Shown here: positions 27,488 to 35,369 of the stretch, piece by piece
How positions within the stretch are numbered: position 1 is the stretch's first letter
Layout: every line of letters begins with the position of its first letter
Made by a program: the position numbers and the translations under genes
The notes under the pieces: generated by a model
What the model was told of the DNA's origin: nothing
The model's input: only the letters and a program-made list of their open reading frames with translations
Databases searched by the model: none
NCBI GenBank assembly: GCA_934491515.1
Contig: CAKSTF010000007.1
Coordinates: forward strand, 5,409-69,408
Origin: an uncultured Eubacteriales bacterium
Lineage (GTDB): Bacteria > Bacillota > Clostridia > Oscillospirales > Acutalibacteraceae
Direction of reading: 5' to 3'
DNA: 64,000 nt

Positions 27488-28258
27488 TCACCCTCCGATA
27501 TAAGCTTTGATAACTTCGGGGTCGTTAAGGGCGGTTTTCGTATCGCCTTGTGCCAAAACTGTGCCGAAATTAAGTACCGTAAGTTCATCGCAAAGTCCGG
27601 ATACAAACTTCATATCATGTTCGATAAGAAGAATTGTCATATCAAACTTATCCCTTATAAGACGGATGGTGTCCATAAGATCTGCGGTTTCGTTAGGGTT
27701 CATACCTGCCGCCGGTTCGTCAAGCAAAAGTAATTGCGGATTGGTGGCAAGTGCGCGTGCTATTTCAAGTTTGCGCTGTTTTCCGTAGGGGAGATTGCAG
27801 GAAAGATTATTGCGGTCTTCTTCAAGGTCAAATATGCGCAGCAGTTCTTTTGCGCGTGCGCGCATTGCTTTTTCAACCTTAAAATGCCGCGGAAGTCTGA
27901 GCACAGAGGTGAAAAATCCGCATTTGTATTCGGGAAGATTTGAAAGACCGACCATAACGTTTCTGATAACGCTCATATTATTAAAAAGGCGTATATTCTG
28001 GAAAGTTCTTGCAATTCCTTTATGATTTATTTTTTCCTGCGACTTGCCTTTAAGTTCCTCACCGTTTAAATAAAAGGTGCCGGTTGTAGGCATATAAACG
28101 CCGGTAAGTATATTGAATACCGTTGTTTTGCCCGCACCGTTAGGGCCTACAAGTCCGTATATCTGGTTTTTCTTGATTTTAATATTAACATCCTGAACCG
28201 CTTTAAGGCCGCCGAAAGAGATGCCTAAATTTTTTGTTTCAAGTACATATTCAGACAT
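27488..28258 (-). CDS. livG: Branched-chain amino acid ABC transporter ATP-binding protein LivG
   Basis: Second ATPase of the Liv system, 256 residues. Walker A GPNGAGKTT, ARTFQNIRLFNNMSVIRNVMVG, signature-like LPYGKQRKLEIARA and LLLDEPAAGMNP are all LivG hallmarks. Two bases separate it from livM. Works as a heterodimer with LivF on the LivH/LivM permease. Confidence 0.95.
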   Translation of the reverse strand: MSEYVLETKNLGISFGGLKAVQDVNIKIKKNQIYGLVGPNGAGKTTVFNILTGVYMPTTGTFYLNGEELKGKSQEKINHKGIARTFQNIRLFNNMSVIRNVMVGLSNLPEYKCGFFTSVLRLPRHFKVEKAMRARAKELLRIFDLEEDRNNLSCNLPYGKQRKLEIARALATNPQLLLLDEPAAGMNPNETADLMDTIRLIRDKFDMTILLIEHDMKFVSGLCDELTVLNFGTVLAQGDTKTALNDPEVIKAYIGG

Positions 28259-28260
28259 AA

Positions 28261-29406
28261 TTATTTATCCTCCTTCGGTGCTTTGTCGGGTTTTACCGTG
28301 CTGCTTGTAGGCTGAACATCGGTGGAAAGAACTTCGTCCATCGGTATTTTGGTAGGAATACGCGCCCATTTAACGGGGTCGTCCTTGATAATCGAAGGGT
28401 CTTTTCTTTTGTGGATGTTTGCAAACAGTTTCTTTATGTCATGCTTTTCGCGGAAGCCTTTAAGTGCAGGCGAATTTCCGTATATGATAATTACTATCAA
28501 AATAAGCGCGTAAAGCAGATTTTGCAGAACGGCAAGGTCGCCTGTCAGTATTGTCGCAAACTTTGTGTTGATAAAGGTGATAAGCGTTGCGGCTATTATG
28601 GAGCCGTTTATTGAACCTATGCCGCCTAAAACTACCATTACAAGTATTTCGATAGAATAATTGTAGCCGAATTTCGAACTTTGAATGTTGTAATTCGAAA
28701 AACTGTAAAGCACGCCTGCAATACCTGCAAAGAAGGAAGAAACGGTAAACGCAAGAAGTTTATACTTTGTAACGTTTATTCCGGTAGCCCTGGAAGCGAT
28801 TTCGTTATCGCGTATGGAGGTTATTGCTCTGCCGTGTTTGGAACGCATTAAATTCTGTATAACAAACAAGGTTATAAGAACAAGCACAAAGCCGTAAATA
28901 AAGAGATAATCTTTATCATAACGCGGAGTTTCAAGACCGAGAGCGCCGCCGAAAGATTCACGGCTGGTATTTTGGAATACGGATTTAACAATTTCACCGA
29001 ATCCGAGTGTAACTATCGCGAGGTAGTCGCCTTTAAGGCGAAGCGCCGGCAGACCGATTACCATTCCAAAAACCGCAGCGGAAAGACCGCCTACAAGCAG
29101 GGAAATAATAAGACATAACGGTCCGTTGCCGAATATGGGCTCAATAAGGCAGGAACATTTACCGCCCAAATATGCGCCAAGACACATAAAACCCGCATGA
29201 CCTAACGAAAGTTCACCGAGAAAACCTACAACAAGGTTTAAAGAAACCGCAAGAATTACCGCAATGGTAATCTTTTCAACAAGATATATAAGGGATTTTT
29301 CAAGTCCCGTAGTGTATGATTCGAGGATAAGTATAAAAGCGATTACCGAAACCAGAACATAGTTAATGTAATGCTTCCACTTAATTGATTTCAGTTTACT
29401 TGCCAT
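28261..29406 (-). CDS. livM: Branched-chain amino acid ABC transporter permease LivM
   Basis: Membrane permease subunit, 381 residues with about nine to ten hydrophobic helices. LGYLGELSLGHAGF-type motif appears as FLGELSLGHAGFMCLGAYLGG, then LRLKGDYLAIVTLGFGEI and VMVVLGGIGSINGSI, all typical. The C-terminal 60 residues are a hydrophilic Lys/Asp/Pro-rich tail that is longer than in E. coli LivM. Overlaps the livH stop by one base. Confidence 0.94.
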   Translation of the reverse strand: MASKLKSIKWKHYINYVLVSVIAFILILESYTTGLEKSLIYLVEKITIAVILAVSLNLVVGFLGELSLGHAGFMCLGAYLGGKCSCLIEPIFGNGPLCLIISLLVGGLSAAVFGMVIGLPALRLKGDYLAIVTLGFGEIVKSVFQNTSRESFGGALGLETPRYDKDYLFIYGFVLVLITLFVIQNLMRSKHGRAITSIRDNEIASRATGINVTKYKLLAFTVSSFFAGIAGVLYSFSNYNIQSSKFGYNYSIEILVMVVLGGIGSINGSIIAATLITFINTKFATILTGDLAVLQNLLYALILIVIIIYGNSPALKGFREKHDIKKLFANIHKRKDPSIIKDDPVKWARIPTKIPMDEVLSTDVQPTSSTVKPDKAPKEDK

Positions 29407-30278
29407 TATACTTTTTCCCTCCTTACTTTACCGAGAATTCCCGTAGGACGTACCAGAAGTATCACTATAAGTATAAGGAATTCAATCGCGTCGGTGTAGG
29501 GGGCGATTGCAGAAACGCTGTACGAGAAACATTCAACAATACCCAAAAGTATACCGCCGAGCATCGCGCCGGGGATTGATCCGATACCGCCGATAACCGC
29601 AGCCGTAAACGCTTTGATACCGGGCATGGAGCCGAAAGTGTTGGAAAGGCTCGGAGATTTTAAAAGGTAGAAGAATCCGGCAATACCGGCAAGTGCAGAG
29701 CCGATGGCAAACGTTACGGTTATTACCTTATTTACACTTATTCCCATAAGTTCGGTCGCATCTCTGTCTTCGGAAGTAGCAACCATGGCGCGACCCATTT
29801 TTGTGAATTTAACAAATATGTTAAGCGCTGCCATAACAACAATAGTGCAGGCAAGCGTAAGAAGGGTGGCAACCTGTATTTTAAGTGAACCGATTTTTAC
29901 GGATCCGAGTTCAAATATAGTTACCATTTTAGGTGCAGAGCCGAAGATAATCTGAGCAAGACTCTGCAAAAGGTAGCTTACGCCGATTGCGGTAATCAAA
30001 ACCGCGAGGGGAGAGGCGCCGCGCAAAGGTCGGTACGCCAAACGTTCAATAGTTATACCGAGAATGGTACAGAATATAATAGCCACTGCGATAGCAAGCA
30101 GCGGTTGACCTGTCATATTAAGAAAAACGAAAATTGCGTATCCGCCAGCCATGATAATATCGCCGTGGGCAAAGTTAAGCATTTTTGCAATGCCGTAAAC
30201 CATTGTATAACCAAGTGCGATCATGGCGTAAATTCCGCCGATACTCAACCCGTTAATCAGAGTTGTAATAAATTCCAT
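29406..30278 (-). CDS. livH: Branched-chain amino acid ABC transporter permease LivH
   Basis: Membrane permease partner of LivM, 290 residues with about eight helices. Shows GLSIGGIYAMIALGYTMVYGIAKMLNFAHGDIIM at the N-terminus, and KAFTAAVIGGIGSIPGAMLGGI near the C-terminus, both family signatures. It follows livK by 77 bp with a stem-loop in between. Import of leucine, isoleucine and valine is the family role. Confidence 0.95.
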   Translation of the reverse strand: MEFITTLINGLSIGGIYAMIALGYTMVYGIAKMLNFAHGDIIMAGGYAIFVFLNMTGQPLLAIAVAIIFCTILGITIERLAYRPLRGASPLAVLITAIGVSYLLQSLAQIIFGSAPKMVTIFELGSVKIGSLKIQVATLLTLACTIVVMAALNIFVKFTKMGRAMVATSEDRDATELMGISVNKVITVTFAIGSALAGIAGFFYLLKSPSLSNTFGSMPGIKAFTAAVIGGIGSIPGAMLGGILLGIVECFSYSVSAIAPYTDAIEFLILIVILLVRPTGILGKVRREKV

Positions 30279-30303
30279 TTTAACACCCTTAATTACTTTT
30301 TAA

Positions 30304-30339
30304 GGTAAGTCCGGACATTTTTGTATGCCCGAACTTACC
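30304..30339 (-). other. Intercistronic stem-loop between livK and livH
   Basis: GGTAAGTYCGGRCAT-type arms at 30304-30318 and 30325-30339 form a long stem with a 6-nt loop. No T-run follows on the minus strand, so it looks like an mRNA-stabilising or partial attenuating element that would raise the level of binding protein over permeases. Confidence 0.55.
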
Positions 30340-30355
30340 CGAAAATGCAGTATAA

Positions 30356-31534
30356 TTATTTATCTGCTTCTTTCAGAACAAACTTGATGGCATGCTTGTT
30401 AACATAGCCGTTGGATTCCCAAGTAACTTCGGAACCGCCGCCTGTTACAGCATTTTCAAACTTGAAACCGCCGTTGAATACTTCTTTAAGCTTATCGCAA
30501 AGGTCGGAAGCCGAGATGGTTACATCGTCAACCTTTGCCAATTTCATAGCATTGTAGATAGCATATACACAGTCATAGGCAGAAGCACCAAACTGGTTAA
30601 GAGTCTCTGCGCCGTACTTTTCGGTGTATTTCTTTATAAATTCACCAGCAGGGCCTTCGGTAGCGGTCGAATCAAAGTGAGAAAGCATGGAAACTTCCTG
30701 AGGAACCTTTGTGATATCGAAACCTTCTGCAGAAGTAAGACCGTCAAAACCGTCGCAACCGTAGAATACCGCATCGTCTGCTATAACGCCCTTCGCCTGG
30801 GTCATAAAGAGGGAAGCGGGAGTGTAGTAGATAGGCATAAAGATGAATTTGCAGTTTTTAAGTTCGTTTATCTGTGTATCGAAACTTGTAGCACCGGCAT
30901 CGGTAAATACTGTTTCAACAGTTTTAACGTCTTTAGAAAGGTTTTCTTTAAACTGCTTAAAGATACCGGAAGAATAGTTATCATCGGACTTGTAGAAAAC
31001 GCCGATCGTCTGGCCTTTGTAGTTTTCGTTAACAAAGTCAGCAGCAGCTTTGCCCTGGTTGCCGTCCGCAAAGCACATCTGATAACCGTTGTCATACTTC
31101 GGTACATCATCATTGGAAGCGGAAGGAGTCATAAAGAATACGTTGTCTTCATGAGAAAGGTTGGTCCATTCTGCACAGGGTGCGGAAGTAACACAGCCTA
31201 AAGATACCTGCATACCTTTTTCAAGAAGATTAGAATAGTTTGTTGCAACCTTTGTTGCGTCGTTCATATCGTCCATTGCTTCGAGTTTAAACTTAACGCC
31301 GTTAAGACCGCCGGCCTCGTTTATCTCGTCAACTGCCATCTGGGCACCGTTTTTAACGCCGTTGCCGTAGATTGCAGCACCACCGGTAAGCGGACCAGAA
31401 AGACCGATTACATATTCGGTGTTTCCGGAAGTATATCCCTTGGAACCGCCGGACTTTTTACCGCAGCCCGCAAAGCAGGCGCATACCATGGCAAACGCCA
31501 TGACCAGGCACAAAACTTTTGACATTTTTTTCAT
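30356..31534 (-). CDS. livK: Branched-chain amino acid ABC transporter substrate-binding lipoprotein
   Basis: Extracellular lipid-anchored receptor of the Liv transporter. The signal peptide spans residues 1-22 with lipobox FAGC, the modified Cys being near residue 23. The mature domain is a periplasmic-binding fold of the Leu/Ile/Val type (YVIGLSGPLTGGAAIYGNGVKNGAQMAVDEINEAGGLNG). It is 392 residues long and is the first gene of the operon. Ligand choice between leucine, isoleucine and valine cannot be read from the sequence. Confidence 0.95.
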   Translation of the reverse strand: MKKMSKVLCLVMAFAMVCACFAGCGKKSGGSKGYTSGNTEYVIGLSGPLTGGAAIYGNGVKNGAQMAVDEINEAGGLNGVKFKLEAMDDMNDATKVATNYSNLLEKGMQVSLGCVTSAPCAEWTNLSHEDNVFFMTPSASNDDVPKYDNGYQMCFADGNQGKAAADFVNENYKGQTIGVFYKSDDNYSSGIFKQFKENLSKDVKTVETVFTDAGATSFDTQINELKNCKFIFMPIYYTPASLFMTQAKGVIADDAVFYGCDGFDGLTSAEGFDITKVPQEVSMLSHFDSTATEGPAGEFIKKYTEKYGAETLNQFGASAYDCVYAIYNAMKLAKVDDVTISASDLCDKLKEVFNGGFKFENAVTGGGSEVTWESNGYVNKHAIKFVLKEADK

Positions 31535-31581
31535 TTTAATTACCTCTTTCTTAAAAGAATAATTTATATTTTTATCAGCAT

Positions 31582-31646
31582 GTATCGGCTGAATATGAAA
31601 ACATATTAGCCTTTACCATATTCTTGTTTTCTTATTCAGTCGATAC
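31582..31646. repeat. Long inverted repeat in the livK leader
   Basis: Arms of 21 bp at 31582-31602 and 31626-31646 match at 19 positions (core TATCGRCTGAATA and GAAAAC), separated by 23 bp. It lies about 50 bp upstream of livK. It could fold as a leader-RNA stem or bind a dimeric regulator; no known riboswitch class is recognised. Confidence 0.6.
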
Positions 31647-31663
31647 TTACCGTAAAAACCGTA

Positions 31664-31704
31664 TAAAACAAAAGCGACCTTGCTTTCTTTAAAAGCAAAG
31701 TCGC
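31664..31704 (-). terminator. Terminator after the 76-residue peptide gene
   Basis: GCGACTTTGCTTT / AAAGCAAGGTCGC on the minus strand, one mismatch, followed by TTTTGTTTTA. It starts 17 bp after the stop codon at 31721 and separates this unit from livK. Confidence 0.8.
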
Positions 31705-31720
31705 AATCAATCGGGAAACT

Positions 31721-31951
31721 TTAAATTGCCGAACGGCAGGTTTGTGATTTGCTTTTAAAGTTATTTTTTATCGGAATAATGACGGAAATTAGAGCATCAA
31801 TAAGTCGTATAACAAAAATAGACACCGCAATAATAGCAGTGTCTATGACGGATACGACAGCATTTGAATGAGAGGCAGAAGTGTTCGCAGGTGCAAAATT
31901 CATTGCATCTGTAGAAGTACATGTCTGATTGCAATTAAAAGCAGAAAACAT
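31721..31951 (-). CDS. Uncharacterised 76-residue peptide with hydrophobic helix
   Basis: I do not recognise a family. The product has an N-terminal Cys/Asn/Ser/Thr-rich part with two cysteines near residues 7 and 11, then one long hydrophobic helix (about residues 31-61, VVSVIDTAIIAVSIFVIRLIDALISVIIPI) and a basic C-terminal tail with one more Cys. The strong ribosome binding site GAAGGAGG, a consensus promoter and an adjacent terminator make it a believable gene. It could be a membrane peptide, toxin-like peptide or bacteriocin-like product, but nothing shows which. It has no visible partner gene. Confidence 0.65.
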   Translation of the reverse strand: MFSAFNCNQTCTSTDAMNFAPANTSASHSNAVVSVIDTAIIAVSIFVIRLIDALISVIIPIKNNFKSKSQTCRSAI

Positions 31952-31984
31952 AGCACATTTGCCTCCTTCAAAATTGATGTCACG

Positions 31985-32013
31985 ATTTTAGCATACGAAA
32001 TATCGTTTGTCAA
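31985..32013 (-). promoter_or_regulatory. Consensus promoter of the 76-residue peptide gene
   Basis: On the minus strand TTGACA (32013-32008), 17-bp spacer, TAAAAT (31990-31985). It sits about 34 bp before the start codon. Confidence 0.75.
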
Positions 32014-32650
32014 GCCGTTTTTTGCAATTTTTAGTGTTTGTACAGATTTTTTTGTAAATCAAGGCGTTTTTTTGTTAATTATGAAAAAATCCCATTTAAT
32101 GCCATTTTACGGCAATATTTTTGTTTAATGATATATACAAGACAAAAATTTTAAAGTTAATGTTGCAAAAACACATTATATATACCGGATGGGGGCCTCA
32201 AAGAGAATAACGCTTTAATGATAAGTAAGAATTATACGATTTACACATTTTATATGTTATTGCGCCGTGATACGGACAAATACAACTTTAACAGAAATAT
32301 TTTAATAACAGAACATATCATTTAAAAAATTCCTTCAAGCGAAAAGCAAAAGAAATTTTCAGTAAAATCAAAAGAATGACACTTAGTGAAGATATCTAAA
32401 CAGTAATGTAGAAAACGAAGAGCGAAAAGGAAAACAATATTTGGTAACATCACGTATATAACAGCAAAGGCGTTAAACCGACGTGTGACATCCACGTCAA
32501 GGGACGTGATATGTACAGAATGTCTATACTGTATAATTGATAAGCGTTGAAAATACTGTATCGCTCCCCTTAATTATACAAAATATTCATTTTGTATAAT
32601 TAGATATAAAATTTAAAGAAGACAAAAAATCGGTTCCCCGCTGTTATTTT
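32014..32650. other. AT-rich noncoding stretch with hairpins
   Basis: No convincing gene is visible on either strand. The stretch contains a CACGTC-AAGG-GACGTG hairpin near 32490-32510 and a perfect 14-bp inverted repeat at 32571-32602 (arms TAATTATACAAAAT, 4-nt loop). Neither is followed by a T-run. Its composition is more AT-rich than the coding flanks, and it may be a decayed insertion. Confidence 0.6.
32571..32602. repeat. Perfect 14-bp inverted repeat
   Basis: Arms 32571-32584 and 32589-32602 are exact complements around an ATTC loop. It lies in noncoding DNA; role unknown. Confidence 0.7.
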
Positions 32651-32706
32651 GCAAAAAAAGAAAACGCAAACAAGTCACGCATACAGCAATAACTTTGTTT
32701 GCGTTT
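32651..32706 (-). terminator. Terminator of xerD
   Basis: On the minus strand AAACGCAAACAA and TTGTTTGCGTTTT pair around a 21-nt loop, followed by CTTTTTTTGC. It overlaps the xerD stop codon. Confidence 0.65.
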
Positions 32707-33598
32707 AACCGCTTTTACCCAGCGGATGAAATTTTTCGTACGAACGGACATACCTGTTTCTTATAAGTTGTGTATAAACCTGTGTTGAAGAAATATCGCT
32801 GTGACCAAGCATTTCTTTAATGTCCTTAAGATCCGCACCGTTTTCCAATAAGTGAGTTGCAAAAGAATGACGAAGAGTCTGGGGTGTTATATCCCCTGCA
32901 ATTCCCGCGGCTTCTGCATAGTGTTTTATAATCTTCCAGCAACCTTGGCGCGTCATAGCCTGTCCCGCCATATTTGTAAAAAGTTTTTCCTCATCGGAGT
33001 CACCTACAAGCGCCGGACGGGCATAATTTACATATTCTGTAATATGTTTAACCGCAGTCTGATAAATGGGTACTATTCTGCTGCCTTTGGAACTGTGCAG
33101 ATTCACAATACCGATTTGAAGGTTAATGTCTCCGATATTCAGAGTAATAAGTTCGGAAACGCGCATACCCGTGGCATACATCAGCTCAAGCATCGCACGG
33201 TCACGGATACTTTTATAATCCGTACCGGAAGGCTGAGATATAAGATTTAAAACTTCTTTTGAAGTAAGAATATCAGGCAATTTTTTTGCATTTCGCGGAT
33301 TCTTAACCGCAAGCGCCGGATTAACCGCTATCTTACCGCTTTGCATCAAAAATTTAAAGTAGCACTTGATAGAGGCCGTAACGCGCGTTTTTGTGGCGTC
33401 GGATTTTCCACATTGTTTGAGGTATTCGGTGTATTTCTTTATGTAATCTTCATCAACGGATTCTACCGACGGGACGCTGTTTGCATTGCAATAATCAAGA
33501 AACTGTGCAACATCGCGCATATAGGCATCAAGCGTATTTTCCGAAGTTTTCTTAACACCTGTTAAATAGGATGAAAACTCATTCAAATAGCCATTCAT
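32705..33598 (-). CDS. xerD: Site-specific tyrosine recombinase XerD
   Basis: Cytosolic recombinase that resolves chromosome dimers at dif. It has 297 residues: an N-terminal SAM-like core-binding domain, then the catalytic domain with ATGMRVSELITL, LRHSFATHLLENGADL and LGHSDISSTQVYTQL, so the R-H-R-H-Y set is present. Size and placement next to spoIIM fit a housekeeping Xer recombinase rather than a phage integrase. Confidence 0.9.
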   Translation of the reverse strand: MNGYLNEFSSYLTGVKKTSENTLDAYMRDVAQFLDYCNANSVPSVESVDEDYIKKYTEYLKQCGKSDATKTRVTASIKCYFKFLMQSGKIAVNPALAVKNPRNAKKLPDILTSKEVLNLISQPSGTDYKSIRDRAMLELMYATGMRVSELITLNIGDINLQIGIVNLHSSKGSRIVPIYQTAVKHITEYVNYARPALVGDSDEEKLFTNMAGQAMTRQGCWKIIKHYAEAAGIAGDITPQTLRHSFATHLLENGADLKDIKEMLGHSDISSTQVYTQLIRNRYVRSYEKFHPLGKSG

Positions 33599-33617
33599 TA
33601 CAGCGCCCTCCTTTCGG

Positions 33618-34247
33618 TCAGAATTTAAAGAATTTTATAAACATACCGGATATTCCGGCGTCAACAAGCGAAGTTATAATAATCACTAAGAGCAAAAGTA
33701 AAAATTTTGCACAGTAATCCTTAAAATCAAGAATATGTCCGCCGGCACCCGTTCTTGTAAGCGTAAGCCTTGAAAGCAAAAGCGAAAATTCAAAAGCGCT
33801 TTTTGCCGCAAAAAAGCAGGCAACAAAAAATATTACCGCAGGCGGCAGTATAATTATTGCGTTAAACGCTATGCCCTTAAGTGCAAAACCGGAGTACAGG
33901 TAGGACATTATTCCTCCGTTAATAAATCCCAGCATAAACAAAACAAGTGGAACGGCAGCCACACCTATTATTGAAGTGCCGGTTACAAAGAATATAACCA
34001 AAACCGAAAAATATGTAAGTATGCTGAGTCCCAAAAGTTTTAAAAAGCCCGCGCCGGTTCTTTTTAAGTATAGCGCCGTAAATATCTTTTCCCAATTAAG
34101 CAGCGGCCGTTTTGCACTGTATGTAATACAGGAAATGAATATTCCCGCTGCAAATATCAGCAGCATGATAAAAAGCGCTTTGTTTTTTGTGAGAAAATTT
34201 GCGTTTTTGATTTTTCGAAGGGATAGTACCCTGCCCTTGCTTATCAC
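33618..34247 (-). CDS. spoIIM: Stage II sporulation protein M-like membrane protein
   Basis: Polytopic membrane protein of 209 residues with five predicted helices. The GFINGGIMSYLYSGF and NAIIILPPAVIFFVACFFAAKSAFEF segments and a hydrophobic C-terminal helix resemble SpoIIM (DUF95), the membrane scaffold of the DMP complex that drives engulfment of the forespore. It begins with GTG at 34247 after AAAGGGTG. Its place upstream of xerD is shared with other clostridia. The match is by overall pattern, so the assignment is moderate. Confidence 0.65.
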   Translation of the reverse strand: MISKGRVLSLRKIKNANFLTKNKALFIMLLIFAAGIFISCITYSAKRPLLNWEKIFTALYLKRTGAGFLKLLGLSILTYFSVLVIFFVTGTSIIGVAAVPLVLFMLGFINGGIMSYLYSGFALKGIAFNAIIILPPAVIFFVACFFAAKSAFEFSLLLSRLTLTRTGAGGHILDFKDYCAKFLLLLLVIIITSLVDAGISGMFIKFFKF

Positions 34248-34269
34248 AATAAATCACCCTTTCATAAAT

Positions 34270-34298
34270 ATATTATGAAAAGGTAGGACAAGATATGA
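34270..34298 (-). promoter_or_regulatory. Candidate SigE promoter of spoIIM
   Basis: On the minus strand a TCATATCT -35-like element and CATAATAT -10-like element are separated by 13 bp, resembling the mother-cell SigE pattern. It lies about 23 bp upstream of the GTG start. Confidence 0.35.
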
Positions 34299-34526
34299 AA
34301 AAATAAAAAAGTAGTTTATGTCAACCGCCGCAATTGCACAAATATCTTATACAATAAAACATCAGTGAAGTCAATTGTTTTTTTACGAATCAAATGTTTT
34401 ATGTTAACGTATTATGTTAACTATACTACATCTGCCGTTTAATATGATTGCAAACCCCAACTTGTTGTTGCTGCAAAGTGGTTAAAATTTTGTAATAAAT
34501 TTAACGTGGAAGAAAAAGTGCTTTAT

Positions 34527-34534
34527 GGTATAAT
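34527..34534 (+). promoter_or_regulatory. Extended -10 promoter of the SDR gene
   Basis: TGGTATAAT gives an extended -10 (TATAAT at 34529-34534), without a clear -35. Two direct ATGTTAAC copies at 34401 and 34414 lie about 110 bp further upstream and may be an operator; otherwise 34,300-34,526 shows no gene. Confidence 0.45.
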
Positions 34535-34569
34535 AGGTAGAAAATAATTTCCCCAAAAGGATTGATTTA

Positions 34570-35304
34570 ATGGCTAAAACAGTTGTTATAACCGGCGCCT
34601 CGAAAGGAATCGGTTCCGCAACGGCGATACTTTTTGCCGAAAAAGGTTTTAATGTTGTTATAAACTATAACGAATCGTTTCAAAACGCAAAGTTGCTTGC
34701 TTCTTCCCTCGCCTCTCGCGGATTTAATGTAATACCGTTTAAAGCAGATGTTTCAAACCCGCTTGAAACGGATCTGCTTATAAAGGAAACCGTTTATAAT
34801 TTCGGTACGCTTGATATTCTTGTAAACAACGCAGGGATATCGGTAAGCGGACTTATAACCGAACTTTCCGATTACGACCGCGACCGCATTTTTGATGTTA
34901 ACCTTAAAGGCGTATACAATATGTGCAGATCCGCAATACCGACTATGGTTAATCAAAAATCAGGAAAGATTATAAATATATCCTCTATGTGGGGCGTTTG
35001 CGGCGCTTCGTGTGAAAGCGCATATTCCGCTGCAAAGGCAGGTGTTATAGGTCTTACGAAATCACTGGCGAAAGAACTGGCGCCGAGCAATATCACAGTG
35101 AATGCAATAGCACCCGGTCTTATAGATACCGGTATGAATAAAAATTTAAGCAAAGACGATATAAACGGATTTTTAGAATCGGTTCCTTTGGGACGTATAG
35201 GCAAACCCGAAGATATTGCAAACGCCGTTTACTTTTTTGCAAGCGACAATGCAGACTATATAACCGGTCAGACGCTTAATGTTGACGGCGGATATATTAT
35301 TTAA
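34570..35304 (+). CDS. SDR-family oxidoreductase, 3-oxoacyl-ACP reductase-like
   Basis: NAD(P)-dependent short-chain dehydrogenase of 244 residues. TGASKGIGSATA binds the cofactor (residues 7-18), NNAGIS follows near residue 87, and the catalytic Ser-Tyr-Lys are in INISSMWG and YSAAKAG. The end GQTLNVDGGYII is typical of FabG. It is a monocistronic gene away from fatty acid synthesis genes, so the true substrate may differ from FabG. Confidence 0.9.
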   Translation: MAKTVVITGASKGIGSATAILFAEKGFNVVINYNESFQNAKLLASSLASRGFNVIPFKADVSNPLETDLLIKETVYNFGTLDILVNNAGISVSGLITELSDYDRDRIFDVNLKGVYNMCRSAIPTMVNQKSGKIINISSMWGVCGASCESAYSAAKAGVIGLTKSLAKELAPSNITVNAIAPGLIDTGMNKNLSKDDINGFLESVPLGRIGKPEDIANAVYFFASDNADYITGQTLNVDGGYII

Positions 35305-35311
35305 TTACGAC

Positions 35312-35352
35312 AAAAGCCGTGACTGTGCCTTGTTGGTACAGTCACGGCTTTT
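35312..35352. terminator. Strong bidirectional terminator between SDR gene and mutS2
   Basis: An 18-bp stem with arms AAAAGCCGTGACTGTGCC and GGTACAGTCACGGCTTTT, one G-U, and A/T runs on both sides. Confidence 0.9.
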
Positions 35353-35369
35353 AATGTTAAAATAAACCG

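Noticed and set aside
30392..31201. Plus-strand open frame of 269 codons opposite livK
   Set aside because: Antisense to a clear lipoprotein gene; no domain, no promoter and no ribosome binding site.
32705..33598. Tyrosine recombinase as a phage or island integrase
   Set aside because: Length, motifs and the spoIIM neighbour fit chromosomal XerD; no att repeats or phage genes are nearby.
34401..34421. ATGTTAAC direct repeats upstream of the SDR gene as a defined operator
   Set aside because: Only two short copies of an AT-rich word are present, more than 100 bp from the promoter and without an adjacent regulator gene; kept only as a remark.
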